From Natrinema sp. SYSU A 869 (GTDB lineage Archaea > Halobacteriota > Halobacteria > Halobacteriales > Natrialbaceae), in contig NZ_CP082249.1 in NCBI RefSeq assembly GCF_019879105.1, forward strand, positions 806,001 to 870,000: a DNA stretch of 64,000 nucleotides. The letters are read 5' to 3'. Made by a program: the position numbers and the translations under genes. This document shows positions 24,938 through 33,479 of the stretch, in pieces. Numbering within the stretch: the first letter of the stretch is position 1; every line of letters begins with the position of its first letter. The notes under the pieces were generated by a model that was not told where the DNA came from, made no database searches, and saw nothing but the letters and a program-made list of their open reading frames with translations.

Positions 24938-26048
24938 CGCGGATTCGCGCTCCGCTACTCGTCGCGGACCGTTCCGCCTCTCGGTGCGCCCAGTCGGCCG
25001 TTCGAACCGCAGTCCGGTTCGGTGCCGATAGCTGCGGGTCGTTCAGTACCTGAATGGAGGTCGATTCGACGCCGCCAGTGGCTCCGGCCACCGCTGGCAA
25101 GGCGATCTGTCGACGACGGATTCCTCGATCGAGAGGCAGCCCCGCATTGCCATCGATTACCAGAGAGGGGGAGGGGTGATTGACAGCGATAAACGATAGA
25201 GTTCGCTACCGTTCGCAACGTATCACACTGTTTGTTCCGGGCGCCGCTCGATATGCCGTCGATTACCGTTTCAAAGATCGACTTTCCTCGGCCAGCAGAC
25301 ACCGCGTCGAGTTCCGGGATCGGAATCGGCAACTGTCGGATTCGCTAGAATCGCCCGCCTGAAGGGACGTTGATACGAAACACGACGTTCACAGGAAAAC
25401 GTGGCCGAATTCCGTCGGTTGGCGTCGCCCGGGGAACGATTGCCACCACACGAGTTCGATTTTCGTCTCTCATACTGCTTGACTGTCGCAGAAATGCGCG
25501 TTCCGGTCGTGGTTCTCTCCAGCGCTATCACGTTCGGTCCGTTCGCCCGGAATGTGGCAATTATAGAGATCGGTCACGACGTGTTACCCATACCTATTCG
25601 TCGATCGATAGGTGCGGCGAAGTCGGACCAGATCGCGCCGGCCGATCGTTCACGACTACAGGTCTTTTACGACTTTTACGAATCAGTTCGATGTTCGTAT
25701 TCGTCTTCTACTCCGATTCCGACGGAATAGAGGCCCGGATTCCGCCGATATACGAAGGTTGGTTGCCGCAGCCATTCTTCCACAGTACAAACGACATAAT
25801 TCGGCCCTCCTTCTGGAGAACTATACTGCACCTGTTTCTGATACTACAGGGGCCGTGATAGGCCACCGCGAATCCGGTTTTTCGAGGACGAAACTGTCAG
25901 TACTCCTCTCTCCTCCAAACCAGCGAAACAGGTGTGATGAACCTCTTCAGAAGGCTACCACTCGAGGATACTCCCAGACTGATTAAATTAATTGATACGG
26001 AAAGAAACAGTCGATGGCGTTTATTCGATAACTCGGCAAATGTCTGTC
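24938..26048. other. Large gene-poor interval of about 1.1 kb
   Basis: I find no credible gene here. The open frames (for example plus-strand frames around 25370-25986 and a minus-strand frame near 24955-25332) give Ser/Arg-rich translations without domain patterns and with codon use unlike neighbouring genes. AT content rises after about 25180. It may be decayed coding sequence or an old insertion scar. The TATA-like TTTATTCG near 26014-26021 belongs to the gene at 26075. Confidence 0.5.
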
Positions 26049-26065
26049 CACCCCGTTTGGGGTGA
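26049..26065 (+). promoter_or_regulatory. 5' leader hairpin overlapping the Shine-Dalgarno sequence
   Basis: CACCCC-GTTT-GGGGTG (26049-26064) is a perfect 6-bp stem with a 4-nt loop. The 3' arm with the next base supplies GGTGA, a strong Shine-Dalgarno match 9-10 nt before the ATG at 26075. In this genome most genes look leaderless, so a leader with a sequestered ribosome-binding site is unusual and suggests translational control. Confidence 0.5.
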
Positions 26066-26074
26066 GAGAGACAA

Positions 26075-26626
26075 ATGAGCGAACAAGATACGACAGGCGA
26101 CTCGAGACGGTCGTTCATGGCGAAAAGCGCGCTCGCGACGGGCGCAGTAGCGCTTGGAACGCTCGGGACAGGCACGGTCAGTGCACAGGCTGAAGAAGCA
26201 GCGGTCTTCGCGTCGGCCCTCCTTCCAGGGGTGGACTTCGACGTGATCGCCGAGCTCCCGACGAGCACGACAGTCGATCTGTTACAGGCGGAAGGGGAAA
26301 CCTTGCAGACGATCTCCCAGCCCGACGAGTGGAACGGGCACATCATCCGATACGATATCGGACAGGATTCGGGATACACGACGTTCCTGTTCGTGCGCGG
26401 TGGGCGGCTGAGCACTGATGACAGCGGTTCGATCGGCGAAGAGGCGTCGGTGCTGGCCGAAGAACTGAACCTCATGAGCACGACAGTTAGCGGTAATGGC
26501 GGTAATGGTGATATTGTTGAAGACGACGAAGAAGATATTGTTGAAGACGACGAAGAAGACGGAGTGTCCGAAACCAACGTGACCGTGACCGAAGGCGGCA
26601 ACGTAACCGAGAACGGAGGTGAATAA
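26075..26626 (+). CDS. Tat-exported protein with an undescribed ~95-residue domain (paralogue A)
   Basis: 183 residues. The N-terminus MSEQDTTGDSRRSFMAKSAL has a twin-arginine motif, a hydrophobic stretch (ATGAVALGTLGTGTV) and a probable cleavage site after SAQA, with no lipobox cysteine, so a soluble exported product is likely. Residues about 43-140 form the domain shared with the next two genes: FDVIAELPTSTTVDLLQ, TISQPDEWNGHIIRYD, TTFLFVRGGRL, then SIGEEASVLAEELNLMSTTV. The C-terminus is an acidic tail with a duplicated DIVEDDEE. The domain family is not known to me. Its stop is two bases before the start of paralogue B, so the two are co-transcribed. Confidence 0.75.
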   Translation: MSEQDTTGDSRRSFMAKSALATGAVALGTLGTGTVSAQAEEAAVFASALLPGVDFDVIAELPTSTTVDLLQAEGETLQTISQPDEWNGHIIRYDIGQDSGYTTFLFVRGGRLSTDDSGSIGEEASVLAEELNLMSTTVSGNGGNGDIVEDDEEDIVEDDEEDGVSETNVTVTEGGNVTENGGE

Positions 26627-26628
26627 CT

Positions 26629-26952
26629 ATGGTTCAAGACGGAGGAGATGTCATCCTGTACACGTACCACTTCGAAGCCAACGAGAGTTTCGACGTCGTC
26701 TCAGAGCTTGAGGCGGACACGACGGTGAGAGCCCTCGTCACCGCCGATCTGGAGACCGTCCCTGAGATCTCTCAGCCGGACGAATACAACGGGTACATCA
26801 TCCGATACCAGGTCGACGACGGGCCGCGGGGACCAACGGTCTTCCTGTTCACCCGCGACGAAACCCTTGAAACTGGTGATAGCGCGACGCTCGGCGAAGA
26901 GGCACAGATGTTCAGCTCTCAACTGAACCTCATCGAAACCACGTTAGACTAG
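26629..26952 (+). CDS. Small protein consisting of the same domain, no signal peptide (paralogue B)
   Basis: 107 residues, nearly all of it the shared domain: FDVVSELEADTTVRALV, PEISQPDEYNGYIIRYQVDD, TVFLFTRDETLETGDSATLG, EEAQMFSSQLNLIETTLD. Identity with paralogue A is clear in QPDE-NG-IIRY and in the C-terminal LNL(I/M)-TT segment. There is no signal peptide, so it is predicted to stay in the cytoplasm, while A is exported. ATG 26629 follows the stop of A by two bases. Function unknown. Confidence 0.75.
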   Translation: MVQDGGDVILYTYHFEANESFDVVSELEADTTVRALVTADLETVPEISQPDEYNGYIIRYQVDDGPRGPTVFLFTRDETLETGDSATLGEEAQMFSSQLNLIETTLD

Positions 26953-27057
26953 GGCCGACCTCAATTTTTATCCACGGGTTTCGATGACTTTTCCACGGTT
27001 GACGATGGCCCGAACGCCACACCGGCGGCGACTCGAGAACGAGCGGGGGCGAGCGGA

Positions 27058-27585
27058 GTGGCGACCGTCAGCGAAAGCGCACACCGATACATGAACTCAA
27101 ACCGAGAGCGGAGCGGCTCGAGCGAGCCGGACGTTCCAGTAACTGTTACGGCTGGTGATGAATCTGATAATACCGACACAGCAGGTCGAGATTCGTTCGA
27201 GGGGTGTCCGTCGGACGACGGAGACGGGTCGGAACAGTTGGTACTAGTGCCGATGAACGAGTATCGTCCGGGGATGACTGCCCGCGTCGTCGATCGGTTA
27301 CCAGCGCCGATCGTCGTCGAACTCCTCGCGCTTCCGAACGGTGAAACCGTTCCGGTTCTGACTGAGCCCGACGAGTACACCGGCTACGTCGTCCGCTCCG
27401 AACCCAGTGGGACGCAGGTCTGGACGACGATGATCGTATTTACACGCGAATCGCTGGAGAGCGGTGTGTGCTACGCGTTCGAAGCCGGCGCGCAGGTGTT
27501 CAGTACACAGCTGTCCCTCTTGCGGACGACGGCCATTCGCATCGGCTCGGCCGGTTCGTCGTCCGAAACGACCGACGACGAGTAA
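27058..27585 (+). CDS. Third copy of the same domain with an N-terminal acidic extension (paralogue C)
   Basis: 175 residues if GTG 27058 is used; ATG 27091 is an alternative start (MNSNRERSGSSEPDVPVTVT). An unstructured acidic and Ser-rich N-terminal half precedes the domain: VVDRLPAPIVVELLALPNGE, TVPVLTEPDEYTGYVVRSEP, TTMIVFTRESLESG, AGAQVFSTQLSLLRTTA. It is more divergent than A and B (EPDEYTGYVVR in place of QPDEYNGYIIR). No signal peptide is seen. It is 105 bp after paralogue B, with an AT-rich CAATTTTTATCC near 26965 that may be its promoter. Confidence 0.7.
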   Translation: MATVSESAHRYMNSNRERSGSSEPDVPVTVTAGDESDNTDTAGRDSFEGCPSDDGDGSEQLVLVPMNEYRPGMTARVVDRLPAPIVVELLALPNGETVPVLTEPDEYTGYVVRSEPSGTQVWTTMIVFTRESLESGVCYAFEAGAQVFSTQLSLLRTTAIRIGSAGSSSETTDDE

Positions 27586-27660
27586 CACGGCGGCGATCGA
27601 TCGGCCGAGTCGCGTTCCGGGAGCCCGTGTCTTTTACCGACCGCAGACGTAGGTTCCGAC

Positions 27661-29859
27661 ATGGATTCCTCGACCGCGCGCAATCGGCTCGACGAGGAGG
27701 AGAGCCCCTATCTGCGCCAGCACGCGGACAACCCCGTCAACTGGCAGCCCTGGGACGACCAGGCTCTCGAGGCCGCGAAAGAACGCGACGTGCCGATCTT
27801 CCTCTCGATCGGCTACTCGGCGTGTCACTGGTGTCACGTGATGGCGGACGAGAGCTTCGCCGACGAGGAGGTTGCCAACGTTCTGAACGAGAACTTCGTC
27901 CCGATCAAGGTCGACCGCGAGGAGCGCCCGGACGTCGACAGCATCTACATGACCGTCTGCCAGCTCGTTTCCGGGCAGGGCGGCTGGCCGCTGTCGGCGT
28001 GGCTCACCCCCGAGGGCAAGCCCTTCTTCATTGGGACGTACTTCCCGAAAGAGGGCCAGCGCGGCCAGCCCGGCTTTCGCGATCTCTGTGAACGCATCAG
28101 CGACTCCTGGGAGAGCGAGGAGGACCGCGCCGAGATGGAGAATCGGGCCGAGCAGTGGACCGACGCCGCGACGGATCAACTCGAGGAGACGCCGGATGGG
28201 GCGGGAGTCGAGGCCGGCGCTGCCGCGGAGCCGCCCTCGAGCGACGTACTGGAGACGGCCGCCGACGCAGTGCTCCGGAGCGCCGACCGCCAGCACGGCG
28301 GCTTCGGCTCGAGCGGACCGAAGTTCCCCCAGCCGTCGCGACTGCGCGTCCTCGCCCGGGCGTACGATCGAACCGGTCAGGAGGAGTACCGCGAGGTCTT
28401 CGCGGAGACGCTGGACGCGATGGCCGCGGGCGGGCTCTACGACCACGTTGGCGGCGGCTTCCACCGCTACTGCGTCGACCGGGACTGGACGGTCCCCCAC
28501 TTCGAGAAGATGCTCTATGATAACGCCGAAATCCCGCGGGCGTTCCTCACGGGCTACCAGCTGACCGGCGAGGACCGCTACGCCGAGATCGTCGCGGACA
28601 CGCTGACGTTCGTCGATCGGGAACTGACCCACGACGAGGGCGGCTTCTTCAGCACCCTCGACGCCCAGAGCGAGTCCCCCGCGACCGGCGAGCGCGAGGA
28701 GGGGGCGTTCTACGTCTGGACGCCCGAGGAAGTACACGACGTCCTCGAGGACGAGACCGACGCCGCCCTCTTCTGTGCGCGCTACGACATCACGGAGTCG
28801 GGTAACTTCGAGGGGCGGAACCAGCCGAATCGGGTGGCCAAGGTGTCGGAACTCGCCAGCCAGTTCGATCTCGCGGAGCACGAGATCCTGAAACGACTCG
28901 ATTCGGCCCGAAAGCGGCTGTTCGAGGCCCGCGAGGAGCGACCGCGACCGAATCGGGACGAGAAGGTCCTCGCCGGCTGGAACGGGCTGATGATCTCGAC
29001 CTACGCCGAGGCGGCGCTGACGCTCGGCGAGAACGACTACGCCGAGACCGCCGTCGATGCCCTCGAGTTCGTCCGCGACCGGCTCTGGGACGAAGACGAC
29101 AAACGGCTCTCACGGCGCTACAAAGATGGGAACGTCAAGGTCGACGGCTATCTCGAGGACTACGCCTTCCTCGCGCGGGGCGCACTCGACTGCTACCAGG
29201 CTACCGGCGAGGTCGACCACCTCGCGTTCGCGCTCGAGCTGGCCCGCGTCATCGAGATCGAATTCTGGGATGCCGAGCGCGGCACGCTCTACTTCACGCC
29301 CGAGAGCGGCGAATCGCTGGTAACCCGACCGCAGGAACTAGGCGACCAGTCGACGCCCTCCGCGACCGGCGTGGCGGTCGAGACCCTGCTCGCGCTCGAC
29401 GCATTCGCCGACGAGGACTTCGAGGGAATCGCCGCGACCGTCCTCGAGACCCACGCCAACACGCTCGAGGCGAGCGCGCTCGAGCACGCGACGCTCTGTC
29501 TTACCGCCGACCGGCTCGCGACCGGCGCGCTCGAGGTGACCATCGCAGCCGACGACCTGCCGACCCAGTGGCGCGACCGGTTCACCTCGCGGTATCTCCC
29601 CGATCGGCTCTTCGCGCTGCGACCGCCGACCGAGGAGGGACTCGAAGAGTGGCTCGAGACGCTCGGACTCGAGGACGCACCCGCAATCTGGGCGGGACGC
29701 GAAGCGCGCGACGAGGAACCGACGCTGTACGTCTGTCGCGATCGGACGTGTTCACCGCCGACCCACGACGTGGACGAGGCACTCGAGTGGTTGGGAGATA
29801 ACGCCGATGCCCTCGATATGACTGAGACGACGCTGGACGAGTCAGAGAGTCCGTTTTAG
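27661..29859 (+). CDS. Thioredoxin-domain protein of the YyaL/SSP411 (DUF255) family
   Basis: 732 residues. The N-terminal thioredoxin-like domain starts RLDEEESPYLRQHADNPVNW and has the family signature SIGYSACHWCHVMADESFAD with a CxxC-like CHWCH near residues 56-60, then VPIKVDREERPDVDSIYMTV. The remainder is an alpha/alpha toroid related to cellobiose epimerase and six-hairpin glycosidases (GGLYDHVGGGFHRYCVDRDW, VPHFEKMLYDNAE, LAGWNGLMISTYAEAALT). The precise reaction of this widespread family is unsettled. It is cytoplasmic by lack of signal. A separate thioredoxin gene converges on its 3' end. Confidence 0.92.
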   Translation: MDSSTARNRLDEEESPYLRQHADNPVNWQPWDDQALEAAKERDVPIFLSIGYSACHWCHVMADESFADEEVANVLNENFVPIKVDREERPDVDSIYMTVCQLVSGQGGWPLSAWLTPEGKPFFIGTYFPKEGQRGQPGFRDLCERISDSWESEEDRAEMENRAEQWTDAATDQLEETPDGAGVEAGAAAEPPSSDVLETAADAVLRSADRQHGGFGSSGPKFPQPSRLRVLARAYDRTGQEEYREVFAETLDAMAAGGLYDHVGGGFHRYCVDRDWTVPHFEKMLYDNAEIPRAFLTGYQLTGEDRYAEIVADTLTFVDRELTHDEGGFFSTLDAQSESPATGEREEGAFYVWTPEEVHDVLEDETDAALFCARYDITESGNFEGRNQPNRVAKVSELASQFDLAEHEILKRLDSARKRLFEAREERPRPNRDEKVLAGWNGLMISTYAEAALTLGENDYAETAVDALEFVRDRLWDEDDKRLSRRYKDGNVKVDGYLEDYAFLARGALDCYQATGEVDHLAFALELARVIEIEFWDAERGTLYFTPESGESLVTRPQELGDQSTPSATGVAVETLLALDAFADEDFEGIAATVLETHANTLEASALEHATLCLTADRLATGALEVTIAADDLPTQWRDRFTSRYLPDRLFALRPPTEEGLEEWLETLGLEDAPAIWAGREARDEEPTLYVCRDRTCSPPTHDVDEALEWLGDNADALDMTETTLDESESPF

Positions 29860-29958
29860 CGCCCTCGCTCAGCCGTTGTTCGGTTCCGGACAGGACAGTT
29901 CACTATAGCAATTCGGAGACGCAATAGATACCACGCGTCGAGGCCGCAAATCGAGGGG

Positions 29959-30333
29959 TTACGCCAGTTTCGTCTCGATCTCTTCAGCGAGCCAGACCGC
30001 CGGCGGCACGTCCTCTTCCTCGACGAACCGGGTGATCTCCTCACCCGCGTCGTTCTCCACCACGATCGTCGGGATGTACTCGATGCCGTACTCCTCGACG
30101 CCCGGCCCTTCCTTGTCCTGATCGACGTTGACTTCCTCGATACGCTCGTCTGGGACCTCGGCTGCCTCGAGCGCTGCGCCGAAGTCGGGCAGGAGAGCGC
30201 GACAGTCCTTACACCAGTCGCCGGCCCAGATCTTGTACACTAGTTCGTCAGTGTGCGCTTCGAGCGCCTCGACCGACTCCTCGTAGGACGCCGCGTCCCA
30301 CGTCGGGTTCGGCTGCATGGTCTCGAGACTCAT
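29959..30333 (-). CDS. Thioredoxin-family protein
   Basis: 124 residues from ATG 30331-30333 (MSLETMQPNPTWDAASYEES). The active site is in VYKIWAGDWCKDCRALLPDF, a WCxDC motif with Lys-Asp between the cysteines, typical of haloarchaeal thioredoxin-like proteins. The cis-proline is in IEYIPTIVVENDAGEE. The frame continues upstream but into the structured repeat at 30428-30562, so the later start is right. Converges on the YyaL-type gene. Probably a cytoplasmic disulfide reductase; its reducing partner is not nearby. Confidence 0.88.
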   Translation of the reverse strand: MSLETMQPNPTWDAASYEESVEALEAHTDELVYKIWAGDWCKDCRALLPDFGAALEAAEVPDERIEEVNVDQDKEGPGVEEYGIEYIPTIVVENDAGEEITRFVEEEDVPPAVWLAEEIETKLA

Positions 30334-30427
30334 ACGCACGACTTGTCGGTCGGTGGGCTTAACCGCGATGTTTCCGGAACGGGGGTTCGCTCGAGAGTCG
30401 TCTGCCGTTTCTCGTAACTGATCAGCC

Positions 30428-30562
30428 AACCACCGCTGGGTGGGACTGAAAGGGGCTGACTCGGTCGACGAAGACGGACGACGGAAGCACTGACCGGAGT
30501 ACACATCGCGAGCGGAGGGAGGCGCGCAACGAGTCCCTCGAGTCGACCAACTCAGGGACTTC
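30428..30562 (+). ncRNA. Structured repeat element, copy A (candidate RNA)
   Basis: A short hairpin CCACC-GCTG-GGTGG at 30430-30443 merges with the conserved core GGGTGGGACTGAAAGGGG at 30438-30455. A long stem follows: CTGACTCGGTCGAC (30456-30469) pairs with GTCGACCAACTCAG (30542-30555) at 12 of 14 positions, enclosing about 72 nt. Copy B at 33301-33433 lies on the opposite strand with an identical 18-nt core and its own version of the long stem. The overall layout, not coding potential, is conserved. No function is assigned. Confidence 0.45.
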
Positions 30563-30677
30563 TACGTGTTTGCGGTCTGCTGTCCGCTATTGTCGTCTCT
30601 CTCCCGGTTACCCACTAGCCGGCACGTCCTGCCTGAGTCCAGCACGGGTTTACGTCTCGAATACCTATTGCAGGCCA

Positions 30678-31661
30678 ATGAAAGGGAGCATCCTGGACAC
30701 GATCGGCTCGCCGCTGGTCCAGGTCGACTCGCCGGAGGGCGCAACGGTCGCGGCCAAGATCGAATCGTTCAACCCCGGCGGCTCGGCCAAGGACCGGCCG
30801 GCCCGCGAGATGATTCGGGCCGCCGAACGCGACGGGCTGATCGAGCCCGGTGACTGGCTCGTCGAACCCACCAGCGGCAACACTGGTATCGGCCTCGCGC
30901 TCGTCGCGGCCGCCCGTGACTACGACCTGACGATCGTCATGCCGTCGGACAAGTCCAAGGAACGCCAGCAGATCATGGCCGCCTACGGGGCCGACCTCGA
31001 ACTCGTCGACGGCGAAATGGCCGACGCTCGCGCTCGAGCCGAGGAACTCGAGGAGCAGGGCGCGATCCAGCTTGGCCAGTTCCAGAACCCCGCGAACCCC
31101 GACGCACACTATCAGACGACCGGCGAGGAGATCATCGAGCAGGTCGGCGACCGCGAGGTCGATGCCCTCGTCGCCGGCGTCGGCACCGGTGGCACCATCT
31201 CGGGAATCGGTCGCCGACTCCGTGAGGAGTTCCCCGATGTCGAGATCGTCGCCGTCGAACCGGCCACAAACGCCGTCCTCTCGACCGGCGAAGCCGGCAA
31301 AGATGACTTTCAGGGAATGGGGCCCGGCTTCGTCAGCGACAACCTCGACCTCGACCTGCTCGACCGCGTGGAAACCGTGAAGCTCGAGGACGCCGAGGAA
31401 GAGTGCCGTCGGCTCGCTCGCGAGGAAGGCGTCCTCGTCGGTCAATCCAGCGGCGCGACGAGCCTCGTCTCCCAGCGCGTCGCACGCGAAATCGCCGAGC
31501 CGGACCTTGAGTGTCCGGAGGTGCCGACGGCGTTCGACGAGGGACAACAGCCGGCCTCGCCCGAAACCGATGGCGGGCAGGCAGTCGACGACTGCCCGCT
31601 TATCGTCACTGTCTTCTGGGACAGCGGCGAACGGTACCTCTCGACCGGCCTCTTCGACTGA
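30678..31661 (+). CDS. cysK: Cysteine synthase (O-acetylserine sulfhydrylase family)
   Basis: 327 residues from ATG 30678. The PLP lysine is K38 in ESFNPGGSAKDRPAREMI, the substrate loop is EPTSGNTGIGLAL near residues 63-75, and the phosphate-binding glycine loop is GVGTGGTISGIGRRL. The C-terminal SSGATSLVSQ segment also fits. A C-terminal extension (CPEVPTAFDEGQQ onwards) with DCPLIVTVFWDSGERYLSTG contains two extra cysteines. It makes cysteine from O-acetylserine and sulfide, or may act on O-phosphoserine. Transcribed alone between the two repeat-element copies. Confidence 0.93.
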   Translation: MKGSILDTIGSPLVQVDSPEGATVAAKIESFNPGGSAKDRPAREMIRAAERDGLIEPGDWLVEPTSGNTGIGLALVAAARDYDLTIVMPSDKSKERQQIMAAYGADLELVDGEMADARARAEELEEQGAIQLGQFQNPANPDAHYQTTGEEIIEQVGDREVDALVAGVGTGGTISGIGRRLREEFPDVEIVAVEPATNAVLSTGEAGKDDFQGMGPGFVSDNLDLDLLDRVETVKLEDAEEECRRLAREEGVLVGQSSGATSLVSQRVAREIAEPDLECPEVPTAFDEGQQPASPETDGGQAVDDCPLIVTVFWDSGERYLSTGLFD

Positions 31662-31795
31662 CGCACTCGTTCCGCTCGGTCCATTGGCGGCGCTCTTGCC
31701 GCCGGCTGACCGATCGAAACGCGATCGGCGTAACAAAAAGGACTCTTTCAGCTAGCCGAACCACCTTTAGTCACCCTTGCGTACGTTCGGGTACG

Positions 31796-32502
31796 ATGAT
31801 ACGCACCTCGAGACGCGCCCTGCTTTCTGGAACTGCTTCTGCGGTCGCGCTCTCCGCCGGTTGTATCGCCGACGGCGGTGATACCACGCCATCGAACGAT
31901 ACCGAGAACGATGATGATAGCGGCAATCCCGGAACCCCGTCGAGCGGTGACGATGGCGGCGACGGCGAGACCGACGACGACGGTGATGACGGCGACGATC
32001 AGTCTAACGGGTTGGCTGACTCCGAATCCCGGACGTATCAGTACTCGACGCGATCGACATCACCCGACGTGGCGAGGCTGTTCGATCGCGACCGCGCGGA
32101 GCGGTGGCTCGACGACCACGAATCGCTACCCGAGACGGTCGCCGACCTCGTCGACGAGACCGATTTCGAGACATCGACCCTCGTTCGACTCGAGGCCGGC
32201 GCTCCCAATCCCTGTCACGAGATGGCGCTCGAATCGATCGCCGCCGAGGACGACCGGCTCGTTCTCGAGGGGCGGTACGCGAGACGAGCGACGATGGCGA
32301 GTTCTGTGCCACCCAAGAAGCGACGGTAGGACGTCTCGTTCGGGCGACGTTTGATGGAGAGCCCCTGACGGACATCTCGGCGAGCATTGTGGACCGAAAC
32401 GGAGACAAATACTCGATGGCGATGGCGAGCGAGAGCGAGTCCGGCAGTGCGAGCGCCGAGCAGTCGAGTAGCCAGCAGGACGAGGAGACTGACGACGAGT
32501 AG
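31796..32502 (+). pseudogene. Tat lipoprotein interrupted by a -1 frameshift
   Basis: ATG 31796 opens MIRTSRRALLSGTASAVALS with A, G, C next: a twin-arginine lipoprotein signal with lipobox SAGC. An Asp/Gly/Ser-rich linker follows, then a folded part (YQYSTRSTSPDVARLFDRDR; AGAPNPCHEMALESIAAEDD). After RLVLEG the frame fails at a G-run (32269-32272). One extra G would continue into AVRETSDDGEFCATQEATVG, RLVRATFDGEPLTDISASIV and end at 32502 with an acidic Ser/Gln-rich tail. Cysteines in NPCHE and EFCATQ, on either side of the lesion, would suit a disulfide. The lesion may be an assembly error. Function unknown. Confidence 0.7.
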
Positions 32503-32563
32503 GTTCGTCAGTTCGCTGAGAAAATCGTCGGGACGACCGTCGATATCGGCATCGAGAGTCGAC

Positions 32564-33196
32564 TTACGAGTATTCGGCTTCGGTCAGCCGGACGACGAGG
32601 GTCTCTTCGACGTCTCGGAGATCGTATTCAGGCAAGTCACCGTCGACCCGGCGAACGTACAACGGTTCGACGAGTCGATACGTCGGCTCGGCGACGCCTG
32701 GCCGCTCGGCCCCGCTCGAGTCGCCCGTCTCTGTATCCGTTTCGCTCTCGGTCTCTCCCTCGCTCCCGGAGCCGGGAGGCGTCTTCGAGTCGCCGTCAGC
32801 GTCCGGTCTCGAGTCGGCGGCCCCGGCGGGGTTGTCAGGAGCCGATTCGGGATCCGAATCCACTCGCTCGAGGCCGTAGATCTTGCAGAATTCGGCGGTG
32901 GCGTCGGGCTCGAGGTCGCCGTTTCGGAGCTGTTTGGCCAGCGGCCGCGAGAGCCACTCCTCGTCACTGATGCTCGGCTCCTGGACTAGCACCTCGTCGA
33001 CGAACCGGGTGAGATACCAGTTCAGGTCGTTCAGCAGCGAGACGGCAGCGCCGACGCTGACCGTCCGGACGGCGAGTGAGTTCTCGAAGGGCCGCTCCAA
33101 GTCGTAGGTCGCTAGCGCTTCGCGAGCCGTTTCGCGGGAGAGTAGCTCGTACTGGAGGTTGGTCCCGGCCTCGCCGATAAGACAGACGCGGGTCAC
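32564..33196 (-). CDS. Haloarchaeal conserved protein (DUF5804-like)
   Basis: 210 residues starting MTRVCLIGEAGTNLQYELLS. The first 110 residues and the last 45 (VAEPTYRLVEPLYVRRVDGD, LPEYDLRDVEETLVVRL) are conserved-looking. The middle, about residues 115-165, is a low-complexity acidic linker (SGSEGETESETDTETGDSSG). The layout recalls DUF5804, a haloarchaeal family without assigned function; the family name is from memory. No catalytic motif, signal or membrane segment is seen. A TATA-like sequence lies just upstream near 33199-33206. Confidence 0.7.
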   Translation of the reverse strand: MTRVCLIGEAGTNLQYELLSRETAREALATYDLERPFENSLAVRTVSVGAAVSLLNDLNWYLTRFVDEVLVQEPSISDEEWLSRPLAKQLRNGDLEPDATAEFCKIYGLERVDSDPESAPDNPAGAADSRPDADGDSKTPPGSGSEGETESETDTETGDSSGAERPGVAEPTYRLVEPLYVRRVDGDLPEYDLRDVEETLVVRLTEAEYS

Positions 33197-33300
33197 TATA
33201 TTGTGGTGGGAGCGACGGTGTAATGTCGGTTTCGGCTTCTAGACGAGTTCCGTGAGAGCTTCCACACTCAAAACGCGAATTCCTCTGCGACGACAGCGTT

Positions 33301-33433
33301 GAAAGCCCCTGATCCGTTCAACTCGAGGGGCTCGCTGCGCGCTTCGAGGATCACTACGTTCACCTCTCCAGTGCTTGCATCGCCCGTCTTCGGCGAACGG
33401 ATCAACCCCTTTCAGTCCCACCCGGCGGTGGCT
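33301..33433 (-). ncRNA. Structured repeat element, copy B (candidate RNA)
   Basis: Read on the minus strand, it has CCACC-GCCG-GGTGG, then the core GGGTGGGACTGAAAGGGG (plus-strand positions 33406-33423), then a stem in which TGATCCGTTC pairs perfectly with GAACGGATCA (plus-strand 33395-33404 with 33310-33319), enclosing about 75 nt. Compared with copy A, stem positions change on both sides (T-A to C-G and G-C to T-A), so pairing is kept while sequence changes. It lies in the gap between thiI and the DUF5804-like gene. Confidence 0.45.
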
Positions 33434-33479
33434 AGCTGCGTCAGCTACGAGCAAACGGGAAGATGGTGAGTCGAAGTTG

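Noticed and set aside
25370-25986. Overlapping plus-strand frames as small genes
   Set aside because: No promoter in the right place, poor GC third-position bias, and no recognisable motif; the frames overlap each other in three phases.
30438-30455. Core GGGTGGGACTGAAAGGGG taken as a CRISPR repeat
   Set aside because: It resembles the 3' end of some archaeal CRISPR repeats, but there is one copy per site, with no regular spacers and no cas genes in the window.
30615-31736. Minus-strand open frame opposite cysK
   Set aside because: The antisense translation shows no domain pattern, while cysK is complete on the plus strand with its PLP lysine and glycine loops.
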